37,153 nt of DNA from Rhodobacteraceae bacterium UBA6273 (GTDB taxonomy: Bacteria > Pseudomonadota > Alphaproteobacteria > Rhodobacterales > Rhodobacteraceae): positions 1 to 37,153 of the forward strand of contig DJUV01000306.1 in assembly GCA_002440625.1 (NCBI GenBank), read 5' to 3'. The notes beneath the pieces are model-generated. The model did not search any database, was not told the origin of the DNA, and saw only the letters and a program-made list of their open reading frames with translations. This document shows positions 22,550 to 31,176 of this stretch, in pieces; the stretch's first letter is position 1, and each line of letters begins with the position of its first letter. Position numbers and translations under genes: made by a program.

Positions 22550-23158
22550 ATGGCGGTGTTCGACAACAGCTATTCGCGGATCATCTTCTGGCTGAAGATC
22601 ATCCTGCCGCTCCTGGCGCTTGCCGTACTGTCGACGCTTTTCCTCTTTTCCTCGCGCATCGACATCGAAGGCTCGCTGCCCTTCAGCGAGGTCGATGTCG
22701 AACAGCTCGCGCGCGAGCAGCGCCTGACCCAGCCCGAGTATTCCACCGTCACCGCCGACGGCAGCGCGCTCAGGATCAATGCCGATGTGGCGCGGCCGCA
22801 GGTCGGGGCCACCGGCGTCGCCTCGGCACGGGCGCTTGTCGTCCGCTACGAGACGACCAGCGGCCTTGATATCGACCTCACGTCGAAGACCGGGCGGCTT
22901 GATGACGTGAAGGGCGAGATGATCCTGCGCGACGGCGTCACGATCAAGACCTCAAGCGGCTATGACATGGTGACGACCGGCCTTGATGCCGCCCTCGACC
23001 GGACCCGGCTTATCTCCCAGGGGGCGGTTACGGCGACAGGCCCGCTCGGGCGGATAGATGCCGGCCATATGGAAATCACCCGTGCGGATGCGGCAACCGG
23101 TGACTATGTTCTGATTTTCAATCAGGGGGTCAAGCTGGTATATCAGCCGGTAGATTGA
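22550..23158 (+). CDS. lptC: LPS export protein LptC
   Basis: This 202-residue protein has a single N-terminal membrane anchor (about 11-33, IIFWLKIILPLLALAVL) and a periplasmic beta-jellyroll of the LptC/LptA type (about 45-200). It receives lipopolysaccharide from the LptBFG extractor and hands it to LptA. Sequence conservation in LptC is low, and the assignment rests on topology, domain pattern (GEMILRDGVTIKTSSGYDM) and position between kdsD and lptA. Its ATG at 22550 is 4 bases after the kdsD stop; upstream starts lie inside kdsD. Confidence 0.92.
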   Translation: MAVFDNSYSRIIFWLKIILPLLALAVLSTLFLFSSRIDIEGSLPFSEVDVEQLAREQRLTQPEYSTVTADGSALRINADVARPQVGATGVASARALVVRYETTSGLDIDLTSKTGRLDDVKGEMILRDGVTIKTSSGYDMVTTGLDAALDRTRLISQGAVTATGPLGRIDAGHMEITRADAATGDYVLIFNQGVKLVYQPVD

Positions 23159-23166
23159 GGAATTCG

Positions 23167-23664
23167 ATGTTACGCACCACCGCAATTCTGGCCATCCTGA
23201 TCGGCCTCTCGGCGCTTCCGCCCAAGGCCGGGGCGCAGGGCGCGACCGTGTCCTTCGGCGGGCTCAAGTCCGACACCAGCCAGCCGGTTGAGGTGACGTC
23301 GGACGAGCTTGCAGTGAACCAGACCGACGGAACCGCGGTATTCACCGGCAATGTGGTGGTGGTTCAGGGCGATATGCGGCTGGCCGCCGAAAGCGTGCGT
23401 GTCGAATATGCCAAGGACGACAAGACCAAGGTCGAACGCATCACCGCCACCGGCGGCGTGACCCTTGTCAGTGCCACCGAAGCCGCCGAAGGCAAGGAGG
23501 CGGTCTATACCGTCGGCACCGGCGAGGTCGTGATGACCGGCGATGTCCTTCTGACCCAGAATGGCGGCACCATCGCCGGGCAGAAGCTGGTCGTCGATCT
23601 CGACACCGGCACCGGTCGCATGGACGGGCGCGTGAAGACGGTTCTTCAGCCCAAGGCGAACTGA
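23167..23664 (+). CDS. lptA: LPS transport periplasmic protein LptA
   Basis: This 165-residue protein has a signal peptide ([24 protein letters not shown]) followed by an OstA-type beta-jellyroll, with [33 protein letters not shown] as the diagnostic first strands. LptA oligomers bridge the periplasm and carry LPS from LptC to the outer-membrane LptD. ATG 23167 has GAGGA five bases upstream; a TTG at 23155 overlapping the lptC stop would add four residues but is less likely. It lies between lptC and lptB as usual. Confidence 0.94.
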   Translation: MLRTTAILAILIGLSALPPKAGAQGATVSFGGLKSDTSQPVEVTSDELAVNQTDGTAVFTGNVVVVQGDMRLAAESVRVEYAKDDKTKVERITATGGVTLVSATEAAEGKEAVYTVGTGEVVMTGDVLLTQNGGTIAGQKLVVDLDTGTGRMDGRVKTVLQPKAN

Positions 23665-23666
23665 CG

Positions 23667-24428
23667 ATGCCCGAACGCCTGCATCTTTCCGTCTCCGAAG
23701 GCTCTCCCGGCCTCAGAGTCCAGCACTTGCGGAAAAGCTACCGCAAGCGCCCGGTGATCCGCGATGTCTCGCTCGACCTCGCGCGCGGCGAGGTGGTGGC
23801 GCTTCTCGGGCCCAACGGTTCGGGCAAGACCACCTGCTTTTACAACATCGCCGGCCTCATTTCGCCCGACAGCGGCCAGGTCATGATCGACGGGCGCGAC
23901 GTCACTGGCCTGCCGATGTACCGGCGCGCCCGGCTCGGCATCGGCTATCTGCCGCAGGAAGTGTCGATCTTCCGCGGCCTTTCGGTCGAGGACAACATCC
24001 TCGCCATTCTTGAGATCAACGAGGCCGACACCCACAAGCGCCGCGAGAAGCTTGAGGAACTCCTGTCGGAGTTTTCCATCACCCATCTCCGCCGCGCCCC
24101 GGCGCTGGCGCTGTCGGGCGGCGAACGGCGGCGCGTGGAGATTGCGCGCTGCCTTGCCGCCGAACCGAAATACCTCCTTCTCGACGAACCCTTCGCCGGG
24201 GTCGATCCGATTTCCGTCGGCGACATCCGCACGCTGGTCCATGACCTGAAGTCGCGCGGGATCGGCGTGCTCATCACCGACCACAACGTCCGCGAGACGC
24301 TGGAGATCGTCGACCGCGCCTATATCCTCCATGACGGCGCCGTGCTGATGAGCGGGACCGCGGATGAGGTCGTGCGCGACGAGAACGTCCGTCGCGTCTA
24401 TCTGGGGCAGAGCTTCCGGCTCGGCTGA
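23667..24428 (+). CDS. lptB: LPS export ABC ATPase LptB
   Basis: This 253-residue ABC ATPase has Walker [13 protein letters not shown]-loop YLPQEVSIF, signature [15 protein letters not shown], Walker [14 protein letters not shown] and H-loop [10 protein letters not shown]. The [16 protein letters not shown] and [14 protein letters not shown] blocks are specific to LptB. It drives LPS extraction from the inner membrane with LptFG, which are not in the window. It starts 2 bases after lptA and is followed by rpoN after 17 bases, the common proteobacterial order. Confidence 0.96.
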   Translation: MPERLHLSVSEGSPGLRVQHLRKSYRKRPVIRDVSLDLARGEVVALLGPNGSGKTTCFYNIAGLISPDSGQVMIDGRDVTGLPMYRRARLGIGYLPQEVSIFRGLSVEDNILAILEINEADTHKRREKLEELLSEFSITHLRRAPALALSGGERRRVEIARCLAAEPKYLLLDEPFAGVDPISVGDIRTLVHDLKSRGIGVLITDHNVRETLEIVDRAYILHDGAVLMSGTADEVVRDENVRRVYLGQSFRLG

Positions 24429-24445
24429 AGGGACACGGGGGGGCG

Positions 24446-25759
24446 ATGGCACTTAAATCGCGTGTCCATCTCAAGACCCAGCAGGGCCTCGCGCTCTCGG
24501 CGCAGATGCGCACCGCGATCACCGTGCTGAGGATGCCGACTGCGGCCCTTCTCGACGATCTCGCGCGCGAGGCCGCGGAAAATCCCTTCCTTCTGGTCGA
24601 GGCGCCGGCGCGGGGCGGCGGTTCGGCCTATGAATTTGCCCTTGAAACCACCGCCGCGCCGGAAAGCCTTGAAGACAATCTCACGCGGCAACTGGCGCTG
24701 CAGCGGCTTGACCCCGGCACCCTGGCGGCGGCGACCTATCTCATCGGCGAGTTGCGCGAGGATGGCTATCTCGACGTGACCCTTGCCGAGATTGCCGAGG
24801 CGACGAGGGTGCCACTTTCGGTCCTCGAAGCCGGCCTCCACGCGCTCCAGCGCTGCGAACCGCCGGGGATCGGCGCCCGCGACCTTGCCGAATGCCTCGC
24901 CCTCCAGCTGGTCGATACCGGGATCGCCGACGATCTGGCGCGGCGTATCACCGCGTCGCTTGGCGATTTCGCGGCAGGCCGCTGGCCGCGGCTTGAGATT
25001 GTGCTGGCGCTCTCCCGGCCCGAGCTTGAACGCATCGCCGACCTCTTGCGGAACTTCCGCTCCCGCCCGGTTGAGGCGGACGCCGTCATGCCGGCCATGC
25101 TGATCCCCGAGGTCCGCATCACGACGAGCGCGGGGCAGGTGGTGGCGCGGATGACCGACAACGCGCTGCCCCGCGTGGCGCGGCTCAGGACCAGCCGCGC
25201 CGCGCTCTCCTCGGATGAGTTGCGGAGCCTCTACGACCGGGCCGGAGCGCTGGCCGGGGCCGTCGCGGCCCGCGCTTCGACGCTCCTTCGCATCGCCGCC
25301 GTGATCGCGGAGCGGCAGAGGGATTTCTTTACCGGCGGCCACGCCAGCCTGCAGCCCCTGTCGCGCGCCGGGGTGGCCGAGGCGCTGGCGCTGCACCCCT
25401 CGACGGTGGGCCGGGCGCTGGCCGGCAAGGCCCTGATCGCCGATGGCAAGGTCTATCCCTTCAGCCGCTTCTTCTCACGCGGGATCGCCGGCGACAGCGG
25501 CGAATTGTCGCCGTTCGATGTCCAGCGGCGGATTCGCGCCATGATAGATCAGGAAGATTCCCGCATGCCCCTGGCCGACACCGAGATTCAGTCGAACCTG
25601 GTCAACGAAGGCGTTGACATCGCCCGTCGAACTGTCGCCAAATATCGCAAATGCATGCGCATACCGTCATCCTTCGCGCGCCGGACCCGCAAGCTTCTTG
25701 CGAAGGATGGGGATCAGGCCGCAGCACGACATTACCCCCACTCACCACCCGCCCGATGA
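24446..25759 (+). CDS. rpoN: RNA polymerase sigma-54 factor
   Basis: This 437-residue sigma-54 has region I at the N-terminus (LKTQQGLALSAQMRTAITVLRMP), where enhancer-binding proteins act. The core-binding region is in the middle, and the DNA-binding end contains the RpoN box ARRTVAKYR at 393-401. The acidic region II is short, as in Rhodobacter RpoN proteins, which explains the length below the usual 480-500. About 35 residues continue after the box (RKLLAKDGDQAAARHYPH), longer than typical tails. It directs transcription of nitrogen-related and other genes that need activator ATPases. Association with lptB, hpf and ptsN is conserved. Confidence 0.95.
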   Translation: MALKSRVHLKTQQGLALSAQMRTAITVLRMPTAALLDDLAREAAENPFLLVEAPARGGGSAYEFALETTAAPESLEDNLTRQLALQRLDPGTLAAATYLIGELREDGYLDVTLAEIAEATRVPLSVLEAGLHALQRCEPPGIGARDLAECLALQLVDTGIADDLARRITASLGDFAAGRWPRLEIVLALSRPELERIADLLRNFRSRPVEADAVMPAMLIPEVRITTSAGQVVARMTDNALPRVARLRTSRAALSSDELRSLYDRAGALAGAVAARASTLLRIAAVIAERQRDFFTGGHASLQPLSRAGVAEALALHPSTVGRALAGKALIADGKVYPFSRFFSRGIAGDSGELSPFDVQRRIRAMIDQEDSRMPLADTEIQSNLVNEGVDIARRTVAKYRKCMRIPSSFARRTRKLLAKDGDQAAARHYPHSPPAR

Positions 25760-25807
25760 AGCCGTCCACAAGAGCCGGGTCACGGGCATTTGTTCTATGG
25801 AGGACAC

Positions 25808-26380
25808 ATGCGCTATCAGATCAGTGGCAAACAGATCGACGTAGGTGAGGCCCTTCAGACCCATGTGAAGACCGAACTTGGCGAAACTGTCGAGAAATAC
25901 TCGCAGCGCCCGACCGATGCGATCGTCATCTTTTCGCGCAATGCACATGAATATCTCTGCGAGGCGACCGTCCACCTTTCGACCGGCCTGACCGCAGCGG
26001 CGAAGGGCCAGGCGACCGAGGTTTATGCCGCCTTCGAAGCCTGCCGCGAGAAGATGGACAAGCAGTTGCGCCGCTACAAGCGCCGCCTGAAGGACCACCA
26101 CCGCGACCGCGCCGAACCGGTTGAATTCGCCGGGGCACCCATGTATGTGCTCGCCGCGAATGGCGGATCACAGGAAAGCGAGCCCGAAACGCTGCAACCG
26201 ATGATTATTGCCGAGATGGAAGCGAAGATCCCTTCGCTGTCGGTCGGCGAGGCGGTAATGCAGATGGAACTGACGGGCGCGCCGCTTCTGGTGTTCCGCA
26301 ACGAGAAAAGCGGTGGGGTAAATGTCGTCCATCGCCGCGACGACGGAAACTTTGGTTGGATCGACCCGACCGCCATGTAG
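25808..26380 (+). CDS. hpf: Ribosome hibernation promoting factor, long form
   Basis: This 190-residue protein has the N-terminal HPF/YfiA ribosome-binding domain (MRYQISGKQIDVGEALQTHVKTELGETVEKY, to about 105) and a C-terminal dimerisation domain (about 130-190, with SVGEAVMQMELTGAPLLVFRNEKSGGVNVVHRRDDGNFGWIDP). The long form pairs two 70S ribosomes into inactive 100S dimers in stationary phase or starvation. ATG 25808 follows GGAGG closely. It lies 48 bases after rpoN and before ptsN, as in many proteobacteria. Confidence 0.95.
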   Translation: MRYQISGKQIDVGEALQTHVKTELGETVEKYSQRPTDAIVIFSRNAHEYLCEATVHLSTGLTAAAKGQATEVYAAFEACREKMDKQLRRYKRRLKDHHRDRAEPVEFAGAPMYVLAANGGSQESEPETLQPMIIAEMEAKIPSLSVGEAVMQMELTGAPLLVFRNEKSGGVNVVHRRDDGNFGWIDPTAM

Positions 26381-26416
26381 AGTGCCCGCAGGTTGGGTGC
26401 GGAACAGTAAAGGCAA

Positions 26417-26881
26417 ATGGATCTCTCAAGCCTGTTGAAGCCTGCGGCCGTGCGCGTCGCAAGCCACGTGACAAGCAAGAAACGGCTCTTTCAGGACCTC
26501 GCGGACATCGCCATGAGCGTGTACCGCCTGGAGCCTGCGGAAACCGTGAACGCGCTGCAGGAACGCGAAAGCCTTGGCCCGACCGGCGTCGGCCATGGCG
26601 TGGCACTGCCGCATGCCCGGCTTCAGGGGCTCGACCGGGTCGTGGGTGTCTTCATCCGGCTTGAGCGGGCGATGGATTTCGACGCGGTCGACCGCCAGCC
26701 GGTCGATCTGATCTTCGCCCTCTTCGCGCCGAAGGATTCCGGGGTCGAGCATCTGAAGGCGCTGGCGCTCGTCTCCCGCACGATGCGCGATGCGGCGACC
26801 TGCGCCAAGCTCCGCTCGAACGACGATCCGGCGACGCTTTACGCGGTCCTGACCGAATCGCGCTCGACCCAGGCAGCCTGA
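26417..26881 (+). CDS. ptsN: Nitrogen PTS enzyme IIA (PtsN)
   Basis: This 154-residue EIIA-Ntr domain has a phospho-accepting His66 in GHGVALPHARL. The preceding ERESLGPTGVGHG and following DFDAVDRQPVDLIFALFAP blocks are typical. PtsN is phosphorylated by EI-Ntr/NPr and regulates potassium transport, phosphate-limitation sensing and nitrogen-related functions by protein contact; it does not transport sugar. AAAGG lies just before the ATG. It is the last gene of the kdsD-lpt-rpoN-hpf run and converges with the sulfotransferase gene, whose stop is 10 bases away. Confidence 0.95.
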   Translation: MDLSSLLKPAAVRVASHVTSKKRLFQDLADIAMSVYRLEPAETVNALQERESLGPTGVGHGVALPHARLQGLDRVVGVFIRLERAMDFDAVDRQPVDLIFALFAPKDSGVEHLKALALVSRTMRDAATCAKLRSNDDPATLYAVLTESRSTQAA

Positions 26882-26891
26882 GCCTGCCGCC

Positions 26892-28325
26892 CTACAACGG
26901 TGGCAGCGCGGCTTCGTAGCCGAGGATCTGGTAATCGCGGCTATAGGCGGCCTGCGCCATTGCCGCGACCTTGTCATCCACGATCCGAGACAGCCCGGCG
27001 CGCAACTCTGCCGCGCCGTCCGTGACGGCCGCCGGTGGCGGCGGCAGGCCGAGGCTTTGCGCCAGATGGCTAAGATCGGCGTGAAGCACCTCTTCCCGCG
27101 CGATGAGATCAGGAAGCGCGAATTGCGCCATGCCTTGCAGGACCGACATCTGGCTGGCCCAGAGGAGGTTCTGCTGCACCGGGGTCTGCCCCCTCAGGTT
27201 TGCGCGGATGAAGCGCAGGAAGCCGAAGAAGGCCGCCCGCTCCTGCTTGGCATCGACCGCCTCCCCCGGCTGCGGCCGCAGGCGCGGCATGTCCCACGCC
27301 TCTTCCAGCCCGACCCTCAGCCCGTCGAACTCTGCATCGGTCTGCACCCGCCGGAACGTCGCATAGGCGCGCAGCATCGGATGCCGGACAACGGTGAAAC
27401 TGCGATGGCGCGGCCGGTCGCGAAGCCAGTTGCGCAAGCTGCCTTGCGTGAAGCCCTCGGTCAGCCCGCCCTGCCCGAGGCCGGAAAGCCAGTCGCGAAT
27501 GCCCGCACCGCCGCAGGACGGGATTGGCAGGAACATCAGCGGCGCATCCGCCGCCGCCACCGCCCGACCGACGCCGGGGCCGCGCCAGGTCTCGAAACCG
27601 GGGATGCGGGCAAGGTCGGTCCAGTCCACGCCGGAAACCGCCGCTTCCATCTCGGCGACATTGGCGACTTTGTCGGCCAGCGAGGCCGGATTCTGCGGCA
27701 CCAGACGCTGTGAGATCCGCGCCGCGCGCGTCTCTGCGCCCAGAAACGCCAGAAGGCCGTTGATGACCTCGACCGATTGCAGATCGTCATAGTCGATATG
27801 GAAGGCAGTCTGGCCGGAGATTTGCAGCGCGCGGTTGACCTCGCGCCGGAACGCGCCGCGGGCGGCGAGGATCGCCTCGAACTCATCGCGGTCGAAGTTG
27901 GGCTGCGGCGCTTCCCCGGTCGGCACGGCGCGGGTGCGCCATTCGCCGGTCTGCCGCGCGATCAGGAGGCTGACATAACTTTCGACCGGATTGCGGCTCA
28001 GCATGATCTTGGCGCAAAGGGGATCGGCCAGCACCGCCGGCAGCACCCTGGGATCATGGTCGTGGAAGAAGCGGAACCCGTTCAGCCCCGGCTCGGCCTT
28101 CAGCCGGTCGAGAAGGCCCTGGGGTGCTGCGTCACGCTCGGCCTTGGTCATGCCGAAGGCGAGGCCCTTCCCCGGCCCGCCAAGATGGGCATGGTTGAAA
28201 AGCTCGCCGTGGCTTTTCACGCCCTCGACCTGATTCAGGGTCTCTTCCAAGAGGTTCGACCCTGTCCGCATCTCGGCGAAGATGACGAAAGATCCGAACC
28301 CGCCCGCCAAGCCGCCGCCCCTCAC
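26892..28325 (-). CDS. Two-domain sulfotransferase (NodH/Stf0-like)
   Basis: This 477-residue protein starts with GTG at 28325, overlapping the glycosyltransferase stop in GTGA. The longer frame reaching back to 28793 is antisense-like low-complexity sequence inside the neighbour and is rejected. The first domain has the PAPS 5'-phosphosulfate loop FVIFAEMRTGSNLLEETL (about 13-30) and the 3'-phosphate motif LSRNPVESYVSLL near 109-121, as in NodH/Stf0 enzymes. A second, more diverged sulfotransferase-like unit follows, with LPIPSCGGAGIRDWL (about 266-280) and VVRHPMLRAYATF (312-324). The family transfers sulfate from PAPS to sugar hydroxyls. Coupling to two glycosyltransferases indicates sulfation of a surface glycan. 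Confidence 0.88.
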   Translation of the reverse strand: MRGGGLAGGFGSFVIFAEMRTGSNLLEETLNQVEGVKSHGELFNHAHLGGPGKGLAFGMTKAERDAAPQGLLDRLKAEPGLNGFRFFHDHDPRVLPAVLADPLCAKIMLSRNPVESYVSLLIARQTGEWRTRAVPTGEAPQPNFDRDEFEAILAARGAFRREVNRALQISGQTAFHIDYDDLQSVEVINGLLAFLGAETRAARISQRLVPQNPASLADKVANVAEMEAAVSGVDWTDLARIPGFETWRGPGVGRAVAAADAPLMFLPIPSCGGAGIRDWLSGLGQGGLTEGFTQGSLRNWLRDRPRHRSFTVVRHPMLRAYATFRRVQTDAEFDGLRVGLEEAWDMPRLRPQPGEAVDAKQERAAFFGFLRFIRANLRGQTPVQQNLLWASQMSVLQGMAQFALPDLIAREEVLHADLSHLAQSLGLPPPPAAVTDGAAELRAGLSRIVDDKVAAMAQAAYSRDYQILGYEAALPPL

Positions 28326-30022
28326 CGGACCACATGCGGTTTGCTGCGCGTCGGGGCGTCGGCGCGCGCGGCGTCGCCCGGCGTCACGAATTCGCCCATG
28401 ACGATGGGCTGCATCCCCTGGTTCTTGAGGTTCTGCAGGAACTGGCCGAAGCCGCTGAGGTCGGTCATGCGCGGCGCTTCGGCGGGCAGCCGCGCCGCCT
28501 GCGGCCGGATCTCGTCGATCACGGTCTGAAGCGCCTCCATCGGGCTTTCGAGAAATTCCGCCATGCTCCAGATGCGGACCCGGGCCTTGACGAAATTGGT
28601 CCTGAGTATCTTCAGGTGATCGGTCTCGATCCGTTGCAGCCGCGCCGCCTCGCGGCGGATGTCGGCAAAGTCCATGTTCGACCTGAGAAGCCTGACCGCC
28701 CAGGTGCCGGAAATCACCGAGATCTGGGCATTCGGATCGGTCGCCATGAACCAGTTGCAGGCCTGATTGTCGCGCGGCGAAAACTGGAAGCATTGCCGGT
28801 CGCCGCGGGTGTTCCAGATCAGGTTGGTCAGGAAGGATTGCGGATTGTAGTCGCGCAAGGCGGCGCTGTCCGACAGGCAGCCGTTGTAGATCGTCTCGCC
28901 GCCGGCGAACTCTGCCCGGTCCGGCGCGAAGAGATGGCCGTGGACCCTGCCGCCCACCGTCCGGCCAAGCCAGAGGTCAAACTCCTCGAAGAGGTCGGAA
29001 AAGCCGTGAAAGACACTGTAGGGGCCGGCGGTCTTGCCGTTCTCATGGTCCTTCACGGGATAGCGGCTTTGCATGTAGAGACCGGGCCTGCCGCGCATCC
29101 GCCGGTCCACCGCACGCGCGAAAAGCCGGTCGATCTTTTCCGGCGAAGGCTCGGCCCGCATTCCCTGTATCGGCGCCGGCGCAAGGAAGGTGCGGTAAAG
29201 CCGGTCGGCATGGGGCCAGATCTTGCGCGCGACAAAACAGTCCGAACGGCGCAGAAGCTGCAGGTGGTCGTCGTAGAAATTGTAGGGCTTGCCCTCGAAA
29301 TCGAACTTCGACAGCGTCAGCGACCGGCTTTCGATATTGATCGCGTAAAGCCGGGCGAGGGTCTGGAAATAGCTTTCGTCAGGAATCCACACCGTGCGGA
29401 AGAAGCGGTCGTGCCGCGCGCGGTCGGGGTCCTGCAGGATCGCCGACAGGGTCTGCCGGCTGAGGCACCACCATTGCGAGCCGAGATGCGCCACGATCCC
29501 CTTGGGCAAACGCCGTTCAACCTTCAGAAGCCTCTGCGTCCGCACCGCAAGGTCGAAAAGCCGCCGATGACTGCGCCAGCCAAAGGGGAAGTGCAGTGAG
29601 AACCGTTCACTGTCGAGCCCGCCCTTGGTCCAGACCACGTCCGAGGTGGTCACGCTTTCGATGAAGTCGGTCTGCGGCCGTTTCGCCAGATAGTCGATCA
29701 GCTCCGCCGCGGGCCGCAGGGGCAGGCAGGCGCCCGAGGCGAGGTAGACGTGACGGACCCCGGCATGGCGGTGCAACATCTGCTCAGCCGCCGCCTGCGT
29801 CGCCGCGACCAGCGACCAGGTGCCCCAGCGGCAGGCAAAGCGCGGCGAGAAGCTGACGTTTTCAAGGTCTTGAAGTTGGCGCACCAAGGGATCGTAATCC
29901 TCGCGCGGCGCGCGGCGGTCGACATGGATCACCACCGGGCATCCGGCCTCGGCCCAGTGCCGCGCCACCTCTGCCGCGCGGCCAAGTGCCGTGTGGCACA
30001 TCATGATGAAGCCGACCGTCAC
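28322..30022 (-). CDS. GT14-type beta-1,6-N-acetylglucosaminyltransferase-like protein
   Basis: This 566-residue protein has an N-terminal core-2/I-branching (GT14) domain over about 1-280: VGFIMMCHTALGRA, CPVVIHVDRRAP, WGTWSLVAATQAAAEQML, YLASGACLPLRP and LGSQWWCLSR. A C-terminal part of about 280 residues is, as I recall, found in Rhodobacteraceae homologues as a domain of unknown function. GT14 enzymes add a branching GlcNAc or xylose to glycans. It follows the GT2-type gene by 10 bases and overlaps the sulfotransferase by 4 bases, so all three are probably translated together. There is no signal peptide or membrane anchor, so it should act in the cytoplasm. Confidence 0.88.
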   Translation of the reverse strand: MTVGFIMMCHTALGRAAEVARHWAEAGCPVVIHVDRRAPREDYDPLVRQLQDLENVSFSPRFACRWGTWSLVAATQAAAEQMLHRHAGVRHVYLASGACLPLRPAAELIDYLAKRPQTDFIESVTTSDVVWTKGGLDSERFSLHFPFGWRSHRRLFDLAVRTQRLLKVERRLPKGIVAHLGSQWWCLSRQTLSAILQDPDRARHDRFFRTVWIPDESYFQTLARLYAINIESRSLTLSKFDFEGKPYNFYDDHLQLLRRSDCFVARKIWPHADRLYRTFLAPAPIQGMRAEPSPEKIDRLFARAVDRRMRGRPGLYMQSRYPVKDHENGKTAGPYSVFHGFSDLFEEFDLWLGRTVGGRVHGHLFAPDRAEFAGGETIYNGCLSDSAALRDYNPQSFLTNLIWNTRGDRQCFQFSPRDNQACNWFMATDPNAQISVISGTWAVRLLRSNMDFADIRREAARLQRIETDHLKILRTNFVKARVRIWSMAEFLESPMEALQTVIDEIRPQAARLPAEAPRMTDLSGFGQFLQNLKNQGMQPIVMGEFVTPGDAARADAPTRSKPHVVR

Positions 30023-30032
30023 CGCCCCGCCC

Positions 30033-31043
30033 TCATGCCCAGCTGCCTTTCGACATCAGCCCGAGAATCTCGAGCTGGCGCCAGTTCACGTATTTCTCCG
30101 ACCAGCGATTGGACAGCGTGATCTCCGACCGAAGCGCCTCGGCATAGGCCGAATATTCCCGGCTGTCGGCGAAATGCTCTTTCCGCTGCAACTCGTCAGA
30201 GACCTTCTGCGGCAGGGTGGAAAGGAACTTCGCGTGCAATAGGCAGCCCGATGAACGCTCACCGCCCCATTCGTCATAGGTCGTGTTCAGTCCGCGCGGC
30301 AGCAGCATATGGGTCGAACTGGCATAGGCAAAGGGCCAGGCCCATTTCACCAGCGGGATCTTGTTCAGCGACGGCGCATTGACCGGATCGTCGGCGAACA
30401 TCGCCCTTGCCCGCGGCCCGCCCTGAATCCACAGGTTGCCGAACCAGGTATTGCGCGAGATGGTGTAGTTGCCGCCGTCGAAATGGTCAGCAATCGCGAA
30501 GGGATTGCTCCCCGGCAGATAGGGTTCTCCGGTCAAGCCATCCTTCGGATACATGTCGAGAACCATCGCCGGAAATGAGGACTTGTCGTTGGAATCGAGC
30601 CAATCGGTCAGCGCCCGGATCGGCCGGCTGTCGCAGAAGGGATAGACGAAGAACTCGTCGATATCGACGACCAGCGCCCAGTGCCGCCGGGCATGGCGCC
30701 TGAGTATCCAGTTGGTCCAGTCGAGCCCGTAGCGCGCGGCCTTGTAGCTTCCCTTCGCGGACCAGAGCGTCACATCCGGCTGCACCGACAGCCAAGCGAG
30801 CGATCCGTCGTCCGACCCGTTGTCGATCATCAGGAAATGGTCGATGCCAAGGTCGCGGTAGTAGCGCATGAAATACGGCAGCAGCGTCATCTCGTTGCGC
30901 AGGACCGAAACCAGCAGGATCGAATCCCTGCCGATGCCCTGAAGCCGGTCGGTGACCGGGGTGATCTGGCGGCGGCTCCGGAAGGCACGGTAGCGCAGCA
31001 ACCTGCGCCGCGCGCGAAGCCGGTATCGCTGCCAGATGTTCAT
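30033..31043 (-). CDS. Glycosyltransferase, GT2-like (family 92-type pattern)
   Basis: This 336-residue protein starts at ATG 31043 after an AGGGCAGG sequence. It has the fold of a GT-A glycosyltransferase: LLVSVLRNEMTLLPYFMRYYRDLGIDHFLMIDNGSDDGS at about 43-81, and the metal-binding DID at 127-129 in LVVDIDEFFVYP. The VLRNE-xxxLP-xxx-YYRxLG pattern is that of the Glyco_tranf_2_4 and GT92 group. The N-terminus is Arg-rich (RYRLRARRRLLRYR), possibly membrane-associating. It is first in a three-gene unit with the GT14-type enzyme and sulfotransferase. Donor and acceptor sugars are unknown. The 133 bases before it contain an A/T-rich stretch that could hold the promoter. Confidence 0.9.
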   Translation of the reverse strand: MNIWQRYRLRARRRLLRYRAFRSRRQITPVTDRLQGIGRDSILLVSVLRNEMTLLPYFMRYYRDLGIDHFLMIDNGSDDGSLAWLSVQPDVTLWSAKGSYKAARYGLDWTNWILRRHARRHWALVVDIDEFFVYPFCDSRPIRALTDWLDSNDKSSFPAMVLDMYPKDGLTGEPYLPGSNPFAIADHFDGGNYTISRNTWFGNLWIQGGPRARAMFADDPVNAPSLNKIPLVKWAWPFAYASSTHMLLPRGLNTTYDEWGGERSSGCLLHAKFLSTLPQKVSDELQRKEHFADSREYSAYAEALRSEITLSNRWSEKYVNWRQLEILGLMSKGSWA

Positions 31044-31176
31044 GCCTGCCCTGTCTCCCCAAAGGCGGCCGGCGGTCTTTGCGCCGGGCGGGGCCGTCAC
31101 AGGCCCGCAACTCGCGCCGACAAGGATATAGCCAGACAAAACGTTGGTAAACGATTGAGTTTTCGCGGGGTCGGGG

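Noticed and set aside
28326..28793. N-terminal extension of the sulfotransferase by 156 residues
   Set aside because: The segment overlaps the GT14 gene throughout, is low complexity and lacks domains; GTG at 28325 gives a protein that begins directly at the PAPS-loop domain and overlaps the previous stop in GTGA.
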